Shown: piece by piece, positions 10,701 to 22,187 of the stretch
Layout: each line of letters begins with the position of its first letter
How positions within the stretch are numbered: position 1 is the stretch's first letter
NCBI GenBank assembly: GCA_009829735.1
Contig: CM020618.1
Location: 41,035,030 to 41,099,029 of the forward strand
From: Pyropia yezoensis
Lineage: Eukaryota; Rhodophyta; Bangiophyceae; Bangiales; Bangiaceae
Direction: 5' to 3'
Length of the DNA: 64,000 nt
Translations under genes and position numbers: made by a program
The notes under the pieces: model-generated
Databases searched by the model: none
Seen by the model: the letters and a program-made list of their open reading frames with translations, nothing else
Told to the model about the DNA's origin: nothing

Positions 10701-11705
10701 ATCCCACTTGCAGAGATCACGGCCATGGCGGTCGTGTCAGCCTTCCTAGATCACTGGGTTGCCGCGTATAGCATTCCGGATAGTACACTATCGGACAATG
10801 GACCGCAATTGGCGTCTGTACTGTTTCAGGGAGTGCTGGATATGTTGGGGGTTAAGGCAAACTATGCCAACCCCTACCACCCACAAACTAATGGGCAGGT
10901 GGAGCGCTTCAACAAAACTATTGTTCGGCAGCTGCGCCACTATGTGAGTGAGCACGTGAAGACGTGGGACCAATACATTTCTATTCTTACCACTGCCTAC
11001 AATTCGCAGGTTCACTCATCTACCGGGCAAGTACCCCTCGCTTTTGTGACTCCCCGTCGCGTGCGGTCTATCGCCGTGCGGCGGCCGCTCCCAACTAGGG
11101 AGGATGGTGGCAGTTCGCCTAATCCTACTGAGAGTAAGGCGGAGTTCGCTGCTAGGCTTGAAAAACTCGTCCCTAAAGTCAGGGCTGAGATGGACAAGGC
11201 ACAAAAGCGCTACAAGCGTCCTTTTGAGAAAAAGGTGCGCAATGCTAAGCATGTCCCCGAGCAGGGTGACTGGGTACTAGTACAATCCCACACCCCAACT
11301 GGGGGTAAGTTGGTATTCCATACGAAGGGGCCGTACCAGGTCCTCCGTACTGATGGGCGGCGCTTCACCATCGAAAGTGACGATGGGGTCCGCACAGTGA
11401 ACGGACAGGACGTGGTCAAAGTTGCACCACCGCCTGCAGGCGACCCAGCTTGGGCGCGTGCGTTGGAAGCGCGGCGCCTGCCCTCGCTGCCTGCGGCCAA
11501 ACATGGCCCGCAGGAGTACGTGCTCGATAAGTTCATCGACCACGGCTGGGATGAGGACACTAACCGCCTCATGTTGAGGGTGCGTTCGTTCGGCTACAAA
11601 GCCAAGGATGATACGTGGGAGTATGTGGAGGACCTTCCCGCTGAGAAGGTCCGGGCATACTGTGCCCGGAATGATATCGACCCTAACAGCCCCCCCTCAA
11701 CGTGA
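7723..11705 (+). pseudogene. pol region of element A (PR-RT-RH-INT-chromodomain), broken
   Basis: Homologous throughout to the open 1319-residue pol of element C. Domains in order: aspartic protease with DTGSG near 7968; reverse transcriptase from about 8930 with a YIDD active-site motif near 9290; RNase H about 9740-10000; integrase zinc finger and DDE core about 10400-11150; and a C-terminal chromodomain-like segment about 11510-11650. The first codon overlaps the gag stop. It has about three to four breaks and is treated as a fossil. The order RT-RH-INT places it in Ty3/gypsy and the chromodomain in the chromoviruses. Confidence 0.85.
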
Positions 11706-11816
11706 GGGAAGGCCGAGTAACAGTGCCAAGAGAGTGCTTCAAGTCGAAGTGGTACGCAGAGTGGCTTTTAACTACAGCCCTAACCCTCACACTCTCACAA
11801 CAAAGGCAGCTGCGAA

Positions 11817-13482
11817 CTAGGCACGCATGCCAGACTCCCCAACACCACGGCCCTCGCCCTCACGTGGAGGCGAGCGGCAAGACCCACGCCGATAACGTTC
11901 CCCACCAGTCGGCGGGGCCGGCGGCTCCAAGTCGGAACCGTCGCGCCCCTCACGGTCGCGCAAGTGGCGACGACCGCGGCTACTCTTCTGCTTGGTCTTG
12001 CGCGCAAGTTGGCGACGCAGACGTCGGATCGACTCCGACTCTGACGGAGTAGAGGACTCCGAGACGGAGTAAGACAACTCGTCTTCCGACACGGAGGGAG
12101 AACGCCGTGAGCGTCGGCGACGACGGCGAGGAGGCGAGTATGCCCGGCTCGCCCGACGCTTGCCACGCCCAAGTGGGGCTGGATGGGGCACAATTGACCC
12201 AATACGAGCCAACTCGGCCGTCATAAACTCCGCCACCGAGTCGCAACTCGCGGTCGCCACCGCGGTACGAACGCGCTCCTCAAGTTGAGGAGTCTCAGAA
12301 ACTTGAAGGGTTGCAGCCGACGCGGCCAACCAGGAAATGGTGCGCACCAACGTGGTGATCATCATCTCTGAAGTCAGAGGCATGGCGGGTAACACCAACT
12401 TGGGGTAAACCGTCAGAAGGGTGGCCCCCAAGTTGGGGGACACCGGGGTGGACGACTCAACGGCCACGCTAATCGGGATGTCCCCGTGCGGCTGGTAGGG
12501 GACAGGGGGAAGTGGAGGGGCACGCCGAGGTTGCGGTGCCCGGGTGTAACTGCGACCCCTACTCGGGACCCCCGCAGTGGGCTGAGTCATGTGGTCATCA
12601 TGCGAAGGCACGGCCATCACTATGGCCTTGTCCGGGGGTGGCGCAGTGTGGCGATCCACCCCCGGGGCGTACAGGTAGTCCCCGATGCCCAGTTCCTCTC
12701 GTAGTACCACACGGCCGTCGTGAAGTTCACGACCGACCCATACGAACTGGCGAAGTGCGCCATCGTCCTTGGGCCCACGAGTGGGGCGGCGCAACTTGTG
12801 CTCAATGCTCTCCCACTCGATAAACTTGTGGAGGCGGAGCATCTCCTCAAGTACAAAAAGTTGTCCTGATGAGCACCCCTCAGCAACTAGCTGAGTGGTG
12901 AGCTGTTCCAAACCTTGGATAAGCCGGAGGGGGAGATGCCAGAGCATCCCCCGCCGCTGGACACAGGACACCCAGGTCGACATGACCTCGAGGAGCCACT
13001 GGGTGGCCAACATGGCCCACACCAGGTGATATGGGCTAGGCGTCAACATGACGGAGCCGAAGTGGTCGAGCAACCGTGGCAGCAACGCAGGGAACCCGTA
13101 GGGGACCTCAACTTGAGGCCACCACTCGGGCTTCTTCGGATAGTACTGCTCCTTACTGGCAGCGGACTGCTGCGGAAACTCAAGTTGAGCCGAGGTGACC
13201 AAGTAGGGACCTCGCCGGAAGTCCTTCTCCATCCGCACATCAAAGTGATGAGTGTGCGGATCGGCCTCGTGAAGGTACGGGGGGCGAGTTGCCACCGCGT
13301 CCCAAGTAAAGGTCTGCAAGTCGCCGGGACCCGGGATAGTCCCCCCGCGGTCCACCATGGCCTTGGCCCGCTGTACGTCTTCGACCTCCTCGTCGTCCAG
13401 AAGGGCAAACTGGTCCGTCCTGAAGCCGGCAGGGAACCCGACCATACGTGGACACTTCTCCCGTAGGCGGTCCCATACCCGA
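11817..13482 (-). pseudogene. Antisense ORF of element A, 5' part lost at element B insertion
   Basis: Lies on the strand opposite to gag-pol, converging with pol across a 111-bp gap. About 550 residues remain, with the N-terminus cut at 13482 where element B begins. Visible parts are a core with EQYYPKKPEWWPQVEVPYG, then a Leu/Trp-rich helical stretch (about 12830-13110), a second helical segment near 12220-12380, and an Arg/Ser-rich C-terminus (about 11920-12150) resembling RS domains. It is homologous to the frame at 52263-54136 and to the fragments in 60776-62298. I know of no named domain for it. The continuous frame across 1.6 kb and its conservation in A-prime argue against chance. Confidence 0.7.
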
Positions 13483-14171
13483 TGTAGTGGTTTTACGTAC
13501 CTTAGGCGCCTAGCACCCAGAACACACAGAGAAACGACCCACCAAGAACGCGGGGAGACCGGAGAGATACAGAACCGCCGACCGCCTGGCTGGTTCACGC
13601 GGGGATCCGCGACCAGGACGACAGTGTTCAAGCACACGCAAGTCTGTTTTTTTCGAAAGGGGAAGCAACGCGCACCCCCACGCACACTCTTACGCTCTCA
13701 CCCGCACCCAGCAACCCGCCACACCGGGCCACGTGCGGGCCAATCAGAACTCTCCAACATGTCAGGAGGGCCCCCTCCCCCACGGATCATCCCTGCCAGC
13801 GGGGCAGGAATCTCCAGGATACGGGGGAGAAGAGCCGCGCCGGACACCAGTGCCAACACTCAAGATCTCCCCAATCTCACAATCACGCAAAATACACAAT
13901 CACAATCCAAACCCCAAATGCATCCCATCCCGGATTATTGGCCAAAGGCCAATTCCGGTCAGGGGAAAATCCCATCTACTGGGAATCCCAAAATGGGCCC
14001 CAGAATCAATGGCGACCCGGTCCCGCCTCCATAGGAAGGGACCAATCGGAAGCCAGTAAAATCCCGAGGGGCCAAGTCGGCCCCGTCCTCCTCACTAGGA
14101 AGGTAGACGCAGGGGTACCACGCGATCTCTACGAGGTCCCCCCCACGTGGAGGGCCCATAGGGTCCCTACA
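13483..14171 (-). repeat. Candidate 3' LTR of element B
   Basis: Inferred from position and ends. The plus strand shows TGTAG at 13483 and CTACA at 14167-14171, and homology to the A-family antisense ORF stops exactly at 13482. Just inside the right end, the minus strand reads purine-rich (14172-14185), as expected of a polypurine tract. No second copy is present, so the limits are less certain than for the other LTRs. Confidence 0.55.
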
Positions 14172-14811
14172 ATTCCCACACCTCCAGGGGGTTGCGACCC
14201 GCGACCAAGACACTGAGGGAAACTCCCCCCCAGCGCCAAACGGGCGGTGGAGGCAATGCCACTTGGCAGCATGCCGTCCCCACCGCCGAGTGTACCCATC
14301 CCCACGGGGGGAGTGGATGACACTGGGTCAGCTCGGTCCCATGGCTTTCTCCCCTGGGGAGGCAATCGTGTCCGCCCCCGTTGAACGACAGGGGGGGGGG
14401 ATGTGTGGAGACGCCCCCCTCAACACCACCACCTGAGGGGTGGGGGACGCAGCAAGGATAGGGCCTGTCGCCTCCCACGGCCCTGCCCGCACAGGGTGGG
14501 GCCGTGAGGGGACTGGCTCTCCTGGCGTAGCCGGGAGCGAGGGGTTTAGGGGCCTCTTGTGCACCCGCCCCTCGGCCCCTTGTCAGGGGGCTGAGGGGTA
14601 GAAGAGGGCCGCCTGTCCACCCGAGAGGGGTGGATCGTAGCGAGGGGGGCGGCAACGGGTGCTCGCCGCGAGGACGGCCTTCGTCCCCACCACTCCCGCT
14701 TCTCCTCCTCGCTGCCACCGGTCTGCGTGCGTCTCCCTCGCCCTCACCCTAAGGGTGGGGGTGGCATCCACACTCTTCCACCCCCCCGTCCCCATTGGAG
14801 AGCGGTCAGTC

Positions 14812-16602
14812 ATGGCTACCCCGTCGGGGCAGTTGGGCCACCCCGCTCCCATGGGTGAGGGTGGCGGGTCCGCTTCCCCTCCGGCTCCTTCCTCCCCCCG
14901 AGGCCCTTCGGACACCGGGTTGCCACCCGCCTCTCCCGACGACGTCCCGATGGACGACGCCGGGAGTGGCCTGGGTGATGCCGGTCCGGCTTCGCCGGCC
15001 GAGGTACCTGTCCCGCCGTCGGTGGACTCACGGGGGCCGGGCCCCTTCGGGGAAGTCATCCCCCTTCACAAGGAGTGGCCTTACCCTCACCCGCATCCCG
15101 GCGCGGTCACCGACCGGTGGGTTCAGGTGGATCCACGCCGCATGACGGGGGTGTGGACAACATTCCGCCATCTGTACCCGGACCTCTACGAGGTCCCGAT
15201 TGGGACGCCGACGGACTACCCCGTGCTCCGCTTTGCGGAGGATTGGAAGCTCGCTCAGCAGCTGGATGATGCGTGCTCGCGCCCCCCGTTACCACCGGGG
15301 ACAATGCCGGTTTTCGACCTGGCGTATTTCCCGGGTCCGTTACCTGTCATTGGGCGACGCCCTCGCGGTTACTTCCTACGCCAAGCGTTATCGGAGCATC
15401 GGCACCGTCGGCGCCATGGCATTTTCGCCTGCGCAGAGCAGCGAAAGGTAGAGTGCTTCCCCCACGGAGAGCGCCTCAAGTTGTACCCGGTCATCCCCTC
15501 TTGGTCGAGCGACTACGAGGTTCCACGCGGCATGGCCGCGCGTATTGGCAACTTAGTTGCCGTGCGGGGGAGTCGGCTGATGGCCGACGGCCCGGACTCA
15601 GCGGCCAGAGCAGCTCTGAACGCCTGCTGGCTGGTGGAGGTAGCCGACGTCTTGCTGTCCTCGGGGTTGTACTACGGACATGCTTGGCTTGTTCCGATCC
15701 CCCTTCTGCGGGCTCTCCAAGAGAGCCCCATTGACGTGTTGTGTCAGGGTAACCCTGACTCCGCGGCGTACCTGCGTGCACTTCTCCATCTCATCGAGAA
15801 GGTCCATCAAAAGGCCTTGCCGTCCTTCCGGGGTCTTCCTCTTCGAGCTCCTGCATTGGTACGATACGCGAAGTCTTTGTCCGCGGACGGTGTTCTCTTC
15901 TTGCAATAGGGGTTGGGTCACGAGGAGCTACCCTACCCTCCGGGGTTGATGGCCGCCACGCGGGTGCCCAACCCGGAACCCCGCATGGAGGAGGAGGGGC
16001 CTTGTCTCCCAGGGTTTGGCCAGGAGCGGTATGGCCCGTCTATGCGGCCGAACTCCCCGAGGGGGAGTCGTGCTCAAGGCGCGTTATCTTCTGGGCGTTC
16101 CTTTGGAGCGCCCCCTCGGGGGAACTATCCCCCCGGTGAGGAGGTTCGGTCGCCCAGCGGACGGCGGGCAACGGTCCCTGAGCCAGTGGCTTTCTTCCGT
16201 TGGGGCGGTCCGCCTTTGGCGATTCCTCGACCTATCCCGGGTACTACCGTAGCGGCATTGGGGCGGGTCTTTGATCCACCCCCCCCATCCCTTGGGGATG
16301 CCGTCGAAGACTCCCTCGTCATGGGGCTATGTCGGGCCTACACGAGCCTGGCTAACGACATGGTGGCGATTGTCACCACACGTCGGGACTGGCGGGATAT
16401 TCCGCCGGTGGCGTTGCCACTACTATCTCAGTCGGCGCTCTCCGAGCGCCTGGACCGAGAACTCGGGAGAGCTAACATGGATACCATGTTGCAGATCCCG
16501 AGTTTGTCCCTCCGGGGCGCAGCCAAAGCCGCATACGGAGGTGGAGGACATGGCCCTCGATACCATGATGGGTCCCAGCCCTATGGGCACCGGGGTTACT
16601 GA
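14812..16602 (+). pseudogene. Antisense ORF of element B
   Basis: Begins at ATG 14812, 640 bp inside the 3' LTR, and converges with pol across a 79-bp gap. The N-terminus is Pro/Ser/Gly-rich. The core (about 15480-15830) has LYPVIPSWSSDYEVPRG followed by a helical stretch with ACWLVEVADVLLSS. A second helical segment, CRAYTSLANDMVAIVTT, lies near 16330-16390. Both segments align by eye with the antisense protein of element C. There is about one break, so I give it as one region. Function unknown. Confidence 0.65.
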
Positions 16603-16681
16603 TGCATTGTAGGGCGCCTCGTAGAGGCGTCTCACGTAGTACTCTGTTTCTTTTACCGATTTCCCTGAGGGAGATAGTTTG

Positions 16682-19600
16682 TTATCCTTCTTCTTCGATC
16701 CCCCCTTGGGGGAAAAGTCGGGACACTTGGTCCCGTCCCTTGATGGGGAGCTTGTGCTTCCGGGCATACTTCAGGAGAGCTGCTCGTGGCACCCCCTTCT
16801 TGGGGTGCCAAGTATCCCCTTCGGGTCCGTGGCCAAACCAGCGGACCCGGAAGTCCAAGTCGGGTTTCCCGTTGTCGTCTTCCACCCATTGGTGGCCGAC
16901 GATTTGCTCGAACACATCCTTCCCCGAGGTTTCCTCGGGGCACTCATTGAATGCGTCACGGGCTTCCCGCGCCCGCTTCCACACTGGATCCCCTGCCTTA
17001 GGCGGGGGAGCGCGTGTGACATTGTCACTACTCTGGGTTTGTTCTCCCGTAGGGGTTTCAATGAGAAACCGTTGACCGTCAGTGCGTAGCACCATATATG
17101 GCCCCTTCGCCTTAGACGACATCTTGATCCGCCCCTTAGTATAGGATTTCACATAAAGCCAATCCCCTTGAGACATGGCCTCATTGTCTTCTCGAACACC
17201 CGCGTCATAGACACGCTTGTAGGCCAGTTGGGCCTTATCCAAGTTCGTCCTAATCCTTGGGATTAGGTTGCGCAACTCTTTCACGTATTCAACCGCCGAC
17301 GAATCGGCGTCGGGCTCCTCCGTGTCCATTGAGCGTACCTTAAGTAAACGTTCAATATTCGAGGCCTCCAATCGCCGAGGGCTTACGAAGGTCAGTGGGG
17401 CAACCCCAGTACTCGAATGTACCTGCATATTATATACAGTCGTCAGTAGGGACACATAGCGATCCGATTCCCGTGGGTGCTCGGACGAGTACGTCCGTAG
17501 CTGTCGCATAATCGTCTTGTTATACCGTTCCACCTGACCATTGGTCTGGGGGTGATATGGGGTCGTGAAGTTGGTGGCGATCCCCAGGAGCCCCATGACT
17601 CCTTGGAAGTACACGGCAGCGAACTGAGGTCCGTTGTCCGTGAGCGTAGAATCCGGGATGCCGTAGGCAGCCACCCAATAGTCAATGAATGCCGGAGCTA
17701 CCCCAAGGGCAGTGGTGTCCGACAGTGGGACGGCCTTCACCAATTTGGTGAAGCGATCACACATTACCAGGAGCATGGTGTGACCATTCTCCGTCTTCGG
17801 GAGCGGGCCCAACAAGTCCATCGCCACGGCTTGGAATGGCTCCCGCGCGGGGAACAGATTCATAGGAGACGTGTGCCTCTTGTCCGTTATGCGACTCCGA
17901 GTGCATCCTGGGCAGTTATAAACATCCCCGTATACGTCCGCCACTAGGGCGGGCCAGTAAAAATACTGCCGCATCGTACGATACATCTTCCGAGACCCCG
18001 GGTGACCCGCCGTGGGCGCGTCATGGTACATTTCCAGAACACGCTTTTGAAGCGACTCTGGAACGACCCATTGGTTGTTCCCCCTGAGGAGGGAATGGCG
18101 ACACAGTACACCATCGTCATCTTCGAAGAAGAAGGCATTGCGTTGCTAACGGGCATCCTTCAGAGAGACCATAGGCCCCTCCAAGCGACGCTGCTTGCAA
18201 AACTCATCCGGAGCCTGGGCCTCAATGAGCTGTCGGAGCGTAATCTTGCCGAGGCCCTTAAGGCTCCGGTCGGTAAGGGCCTTTGCTGACCTCGTCACCG
18301 CTAGAACGGGGATTTGATCATTCAGAGGCGTCTTATCCAAGCCATCCGTAGGAAGGCGCGATAGGGCATCAGCCACCTTGTGGTCCTTACCCGGCTTGTG
18401 CTTAATCTGGTACGAATATTCCGCCAAGCGGAGTCTCCAGCCCTTAAGGCGTCGATTGGGACTACTACTCGTCATCACCGAAGTGAGGGCGGAGTGGTCA
18501 CAACGTACAAGAAGTTCGGTCCCTTCCAAGAAGGAACGCAGGTAGGTCACAGACCATACGACCCCTAGGGCCTCAATTTCTGTGGCACAATAGTTCCGTT
18601 CCGCCGGGGATAAACCCCGACTAAAATACCCAGCGGGGAGATACTCCCCGTCCTCTTGCTGCTGCAGCAAGGCACAGCCCAGTTGCTCATAGCTGGCATC
18701 CACCTCAACAATATAATGGGCTCCCTCCCGAGGGATTGCCAAAATAGGAGGCTTCAGAAGACAGTCGCGGAGCTCCTCGAACGCCGCTTGAGTCTCCTCC
18801 GTAGGAGGAGGTAGTTCCTTGGCCAGATGCGTACTAGTCAGCATGTTCAGCGGCCGAGCGATACGGGCGAAATTGGGGACAAACCTTCGGTATACCCCGC
18901 ACATGCCCAAAAAACTCCTCAGCTTCGTCTGCGTACGCGGATAATGTAGCCCCTTCAGGGCCTTGGTGTTCTTCTCATTCACGGCCACCCACCCTGGGCG
19001 GATGACATGTCCCAGATATTCGACCTCCCTCTGGAAGAGGTGACACTTGGACGCCTTCAGCGATACGCCGTTCTCCTTGAGAAGGCTCAGTACGTGCTCC
19101 AGGTGGTGCAGATGCTCCTCGTCCGAGCGAGAGAAGACGATAACATCGTCTAGATATACTAGGCACGTCTGCCACTTCACGCCGGCCAGGATAATATCCA
19201 TGGCTCGCTGAAAAGTCGCTGGAGCATTGCAGAGCCCAAAGGGCAACCGCGTACATTCCCACGTGCCCTTATGGCACGTGAAGGCCGTAAGGTGCCTATC
19301 CTCTGGGGCAATTGGGATTTGCCAATATCCGGCGTTGCAATCTAGGGTGCTAAACACCCTGGCCTCCCCTAGGGAGTCCAAACATTCATCCATCCTTGGG
19401 ATGGGATACGCGTCCTTCACCGTGACGAGGTTGAGCCGCCGGTAGTCAACACAAAACCGGGGCGTGCCGTCCTGCTTCGGGACGATCACCACGGGACTAG
19501 CCCACTCGCCTTTGGCGGGTTCAATAACTTCCAGTTTTCGCATTTGTTCCACTTGTTCCCCTTCCAGCTGGCGGTGCTTGTGCCGTGCCTTGTAGGGATG

Positions 19601-20635
19601 TTGCCTTACCGGGGTTGCCCCGGGTTTTAAGCGGATACGATGTGCGGTATTCTTGATGAGCCCAAGAGTACCATCCCATAGGGATTTGTATTTCTCCACC
19701 AGCTCCAAGAGCTGGCCACGTAGGGCTTCGGGGACCTCTCCTAGGTCCACCTCGGAAAGGGCGCCCTCCAGCTTCGCCGCGGGACCTTCGCTCAGCTTTT
19801 GCATCTCTTCTTGAGAGACTCTCAGTATAGGTCCTTGATAGGAGGAGATTGACGCCACCACCGCCCCAACGGGGAGGCGGACAATCCTTGGCGTAGGATT
19901 CATCATTTGCAAGGCGTACGGGGCGTCCCGGTTGAGCTCCGCAGGGCCGCTGGCCACGTGAACCCCATACCTGGAGGCGATCCGGGGCTGCCCGGAAATA
20001 ATCCCGTGGCCCTGGAACTGCCCTCTCACCTTCACGTGGGAGATAACCCCAGGCTTCAGCTTCAGCTTGTGACACAACCTGAGCTTAGCGGTCTTGGCTT
20101 TAGGACAAGCGCACACAGAGCTCCACCTAGTGGGGCCGGATTCCACGTCCTCCATATCCCGAAGGATGGGGACGACCATCCCTGTCTTGAGGGTGACCGT
20201 TTGGTCCTCACAGGAGATGGTTTTCATTTCGGTATCTCCGAAGCAGTTACCTAATATGACGGGTACCGCCAGATTATCGATCACTCCAAAGCAGACGTAG
20301 GAAACTTGGTCTCCCACTTGTACGCCTAAGCGCACAGTTCCTCGAATGGTGAGCCACCCCCCATTCAGGTCAAAGTATAATATGTTCTCCAGCTCCCCTA
20401 GGGGCTGGAGCCTCCATCCCTTGGGGAGCGATGAGCTTCGAATCAGGGAGGGCCCACTGCCGGTATCCAGGACAGCGTGTAGAGCATGCTCTACCCCTTC
20501 AGTAGCAAACCAGTGTACAGCCAGCTGATAGCTGGATGATGGCATAAACGCGCAAATAACATTTTCCCGTTTCACCCCCTTGGGGAGTGCCAGTAATGCA
20601 GGCTTATTCGTCCGAGGGCGGCGCAATACCCTCAT
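16682..20635 (-). pseudogene. pol region of element B (PR-RT-RH-INT-chromodomain)
   Basis: Starts at ATG 20633-20635, 53 bp after gag. Protease with DTGSG near 20460; RT with FCVDYRRLN near 19440 and YLDD near 19150; RNase H about 18450-18720; integrase with a zinc finger (CPGC near 17910) and a DDE core with LTDNGPQF near 17630; and a C-terminal chromodomain-like segment about 16790-16910. About one break, otherwise well preserved. Protein similarity to elements A and C is clear throughout, but it is a separate family with different gag and LTR. Confidence 0.85.
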
Positions 20636-20688
20636 TGGTCTCCCCTCATCATTGGACGCATTGGGGGAAACCGTAGGGGAACCGCCCT

Positions 20689-21599
20689 TCAGGCGTTTCC
20701 CGAAGTTGATAACTCAGATGAGCTCCCGTTAGGGGAACTCGCTCGCTCTTCCTTCCCCGTCGGGGAGGGCACGACAGCAGCAACCGCCCCACTCGCACGA
20801 GCAGCGGCTCGAGCCGCTCTGCGCTCGGCGCGTGCCTTGGTCATCCGGTTCCGAGTCTCCTCAGGGAGGTGAGGGCAATCTGCCATCCAGTGTGAAGTAC
20901 TATTGCAGATATGGCAGGGGAAGGGCTCTCGTTTCTCGTCCGTCCCCCGTGACCCCCCAGAGGGTCGTGATTCCCTGTAGGAAGAAGCAGACGCCTCCCC
21001 CACCTCCAGGTGGGACGACGTAACGGCTGCCAGAGCGCGACGCGCCATACGATGGGCGTGGCGCTCTGCGTCTTCCTTAACCTTAAGCTCTGCGGCGGCG
21101 GCCTGAATCCGCCGTCGAAAATCGCCTGCCCGTTGGGCATATTGCACCACAAGCTCAATAGGAGCATGAGGGTGGTCAGCTACGTTGTTCCGCACCTCGT
21201 GCCGAATCTCCCACCATGTGCCTTGCATAAAGCGGGCTCGGACCTGGCCCGAAGTTTGTATGTATCCACACTTAGCGTGGAGTTCCATGAGACGGCGGTG
21301 AAACCCCGTCTTTGGCAAATCCTCCTCTTGGGAGGCGCCATTAAAAATGGCCTCCTGTTCATTCAGGAGATGTTCATCTGCGCACGTGCGCAAAAGCCAG
21401 TTCACAAGTTCCAAATAGGAAGTTACTTCCCCAGTACGCCGGCCGAGATCGACGGACGGGCGGATTCGATAAAGGTCCCTCTTCAAGGGATCCTTAGTAA
21501 ATTCGGGGACGAGGAGCAAAGCTCGACCCTCAGAGAGGCCGTTATCATTCGCCGCCTTCACGAAGCAGTTGAGGAATTCGAAGACTCCCAGAGGAGGGT
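20689..21599 (-). pseudogene. gag of element B, 5' part removed by element E
   Basis: C-terminal 300 residues of Gag. The capsid-type motif (PPLGVFEFLNCFVKAAND) lies right at the junction with the LTR of element E; VNWLLRTCADEHLLN follows near 21390. An Arg/Ala-rich segment and one CX2CX4HX4C knuckle (about 20880-20920) come next, with a short Ser-rich tail. The corresponding region in element A is PPLRVFEFLRRF, so the family relation is direct. Confidence 0.8.
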
Positions 21600-21962
21600 T
21601 GTAGCAATATGGTTGGCCGTATTGTAACCCTAATGCTAGGGGGGCTACTTCTAACCCTTAACTTTCAATTTGATAGTTCGTACTGGTCACGGTATCTATA
21701 AGTTACGTATGACCAGAGGGACTTGCATCTTGGGGTGGAGGGTAGTTAGTAGTGTCTCCGAGGGTTTATAACGTGGGGGCCGGCGGCGAATCCACCGCCG
21801 GCCAAGGTAGAACAACAAACCTCTCCCATTTGGGCTCCCATCTTGGTCCCGTGGCTTGCGCTCCAAGGACAGCAACCTTGGCCTCCCGGTGACGTTGGTG
21901 CCGATCCCCTTTGGTGAGTGTTCCCTGAGAGTGGACGTGCGACGGATCCCTATTGTGCTACA
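21600..21962 (+). repeat. 5' LTR of element E
   Basis: 363 bp, TGTAGCA to TGCTACA. A TATA-like TTTATAA lies near 21765, a plausible core promoter in the sense direction. The partner copy is at 50460-50822. Confidence 0.93.
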
Positions 21963-21963
21963 T

Positions 21964-21981
21964 TGGTGGAGCAGCAGGGGA
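21964..21981 (+). promoter_or_regulatory. Primer-binding site of element E
   Basis: TGGTGGAGCAGCAGGGGA, one base after the LTR; identical to that of element A although the LTRs of the two families are unrelated. Confidence 0.85.
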
Positions 21982-22187
21982 CGGGTTTCCGTCACCCTTG
22001 TGGTGACGCCGTCTTCGGCCCTGGCACACGGATAGGGATCCGGTCCTTTTCTTGTACTCGTGGTGTTGCGACCTGATCGATTGTGTTGAGTTTTTACCTG
22101 TGACGGTGATCTACTGTTACTCTCCCCAATCTACCCCCTCGCTCTCTTATTCGTGGTGATTGTTACGTCGGTCGTCTGACTGTGACT

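Larger units (their letters stand above)
13483..21599 (-). mobile_element. Element B: Ty3/gypsy chromovirus, minus strand, 5' end lost
   Basis: Third layer, inserted in the antisense ORF of element A. Reading from its 3' end: candidate 3' LTR (13483-14171), antisense ORF (14812-16602, plus), pol (16682-20635, minus), and gag (20689-21599, minus) cut by the LTR of element E. The missing gag start, leader and 5' LTR are not found beyond the far end of E, so this part was deleted or rearranged. It is broken, with about two or three breaks besides the insertion. Age cannot be estimated because only one LTR is present. Confidence 0.75.
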
